Translations under genes and position numbers: made by a program
Shown here: positions 40,119 to 40,865 of the stretch, piece after piece
Position numbering within the stretch: the stretch's first letter is position 1
Layout: the number at the start of each line of letters is the position of its first letter
The notes under the pieces: generated by a model
Seen by the model: only the letters and a program-made list of their open reading frames with translations
Databases searched by the model: none
What the model was told of the DNA's origin: nothing
Assembly (NCBI GenBank): GCA_028277685.1
Contig: JANQFT010000525.1
Coordinates: 1 to 40,865 of the forward strand
DNA length: 40,865 bases
Source: Phycisphaeraceae bacterium
Lineage (GTDB): Bacteria > Planctomycetota > Phycisphaerae > Phycisphaerales > Zrk34
Direction: 5' to 3'

Positions 40119-40520
40119 GTGTGCAAGAACCATTGCACCTGCACGCTGGAGGTACGCGTTCATGAGGACGCACGCCCCCGAAAGACATCCGCACCCACGC
40201 TGACCGAGCGGCAGCGCCGCCAGATCATCGACCTGCTTGCCGGTCGCCTGATCCGCATGCTCGAATACAGAACTGTGAGAGAACTCTATCAGGTACAACC
40301 GCCGCCACAGATACCATATCTGGCACAACTGTCGACCTTCTCCGGATTCGCGTCCGATTTTCGAGCCTCTGCGGCAAATAACCATGTGACGACCATCACC
40401 GTCGCATGGGAGCCGCGGGGACGTGACCGACACCCTCGACAACTCGATCAAGACCAACGCCGAAGGCCCCGCGAAGGCCAGCGGCGACTCCGGCTCCGTC
40501 GAACAGCACAAGCTCTCTGA
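40119..40520 (+). CDS. Possible small phage ORF, perhaps damaged at the cargo junction
   Basis: The frame starts at GTG 40119 and contains LTERQRRQIIDLLAGRLIRML, a helix plausible for a small phage head-region protein. The residues before and after it look unspecific, and the frame overlaps the next gene by 98 bases. The real product may be shorter, or the gene may have lost its 5' end when the cargo segment entered. Treat the coordinates as approximate. Confidence 0.3.
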   Translation: MCKNHCTCTLEVRVHEDARPRKTSAPTLTERQRRQIIDLLAGRLIRMLEYRTVRELYQVQPPPQIPYLAQLSTFSGFASDFRASAANNHVTTITVAWEPRGRDRHPRQLDQDQRRRPREGQRRLRLRRTAQAL

Positions 40521-40620
40521 GCAAATCGCTGCCGACAAGTACCTGGAGTCAAAGAAGGCCAGCCGCGCCAAAGGTCTGGGGATCAAGGTCGCGAAGATCT
40601 CGCCGGGAGGGACCGTCTAA
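40423..40620 (+). CDS. Small conserved protein preceding the portal gene
   Basis: A 65-residue protein starting at GTG 40423 with GGGAG upstream: VEQHKLSEQIAADKYLESKKASRAKGLGIKVAKISPGGTV. Small proteins with this EQHSL-x-x-QI-x-AD-x-YL pattern are commonly encoded just before lambda-type portal genes in prophages; I know no function for them. Its stop overlaps the portal start (TAATG). Confidence 0.7.
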   Translation: MTDTLDNSIKTNAEGPAKASGDSGSVEQHKLSEQIAADKYLESKKASRAKGLGIKVAKISPGGTV

Positions 40621-40865
40621 TGTGGCCATTCCGCAAAGACAGGAAGGTCCGGCGATCCCTCCCGGCCATTCCGGCCGTGGTCCGTGCCCGATACGACGCG
40701 GCGCAGACCACCGCTGAGAACGCTCGGCATTGGGCGATGGCCGATGCAATGTCGGCGGATGGCGCGGCCTCGGCGGATGTCCGCAAGAAGCTGCGCGAAC
40801 GCGCCCGGTACGAGGTGGCGAACAACTCCTATGCCAAGGGCATCGTTCTGACCATCGCGAACGAC
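40620..40865 (+). CDS. Phage portal protein (lambda family), cut by the window end
   Basis: The first 82 residues of a portal protein: MWPFRKDRK, then ARYDAAQTTAENARHWAMAD and VRKKLRERARYEVANNSYAKG, the N-terminal pattern of lambda gpB-type portals. The portal forms the ring through which terminase packages DNA. The gene continues beyond the window. The ATG overlaps the previous stop codon. Its presence shows that the head-morphogenesis cluster resumes after the reversed cargo operon. Confidence 0.85.
   Translation, partial: MWPFRKDRKVRRSLPAIPAVVRARYDAAQTTAENARHWAMADAMSADGAASADVRKKLRERARYEVANNSYAKGIVLTIAND

Noticed and set aside
39894-40586. A 230-codon leftward frame at the right end
   Set aside because: It lacks motifs, has an implausible composition, and overlaps the well-supported portal-side genes on the other strand.

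Overview
The window reads as a chromosomal segment of a GC-rich Planctomycetota bacterium, most likely of the Phycisphaerae. This is an inference from an exported LamG protein with a PEP-CTERM-type tail, the codon use, and an ECF sigma/anti-sigma/PDZ operon. Three mobile elements interrupt ordinary host genes.

Layout. (0) Positions 1-3405 are the right part of an element read on the minus strand: a winged-helix excisionase-like protein, two small proteins and a primase-helicase, all joined by ATGA overlaps. Its right edge abuts tRNA-Lys(CTT), beside a truncated second tRNA-Lys. (Host) Positions 3900-10613 hold tRNA-Leu(TAG), a PEP-CTERM/LamG protein, a queuosine-precursor transporter, a zincin lipoprotein, a frameshifted gene remnant, the ECF sigma/anti-sigma/PDZ operon, pterin carbinolamine dehydratase and tRNA-Pro(GGG).

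(1) Positions about 10607-20719 appear to be a complete 10-kb element in the 3' end of tRNA-Pro, bounded by the 10-mer GCCCCGACTT. Its leftward genes are a wHTH-like protein, a prohead protease-major capsid fusion, a RepA-like ATPase, a zinc-finger protein, a small coupled ORF and a serine recombinase. Its rightward operon, behind a near-consensus sigma-70 promoter, encodes a membrane-anchored transglutaminase-like protein, an exported Rhs-derived protein with a caspase-like His/Cys pair, and a small membrane protein. I see no terminase, portal or tail gene, so it looks like a capsid-encoding phage satellite or a reduced prophage.

(2) From about 20710 to beyond the window end lies a second, larger prophage with a related recombinase module and the same attachment core, integrated in tandem. 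It carries a sigma-like regulator, a recombination module (RecE-like nuclease, Sak4-like ATPase, DUF669 protein, RusA), an SF2 helicase, a Prim-Pol/DUF3987 primase-helicase, a ParB-methyltransferase, a reversed HARE-HTH cluster, terminase subunits and the start of the portal gene. A reversed, less GC-rich operon sits between the terminase and portal genes. It encodes a sodium:solute symporter, an EgtD-like methyltransferase with an extra C-terminal region, and two small proteins. It is the best candidate here for an undescribed cargo system.

Cross-element patterns. Each element has a repeat- or hairpin-rich block just downstream of its primase or helicase gene, which are candidate origins. 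Both recombinases are coupled to homologous small ORFs, both carry an antisense terminator-like hairpin whose two versions covary, and both read through the attachment core, so integration state should change their C-termini. All functional statements rest on motifs read by eye; no database search was run.
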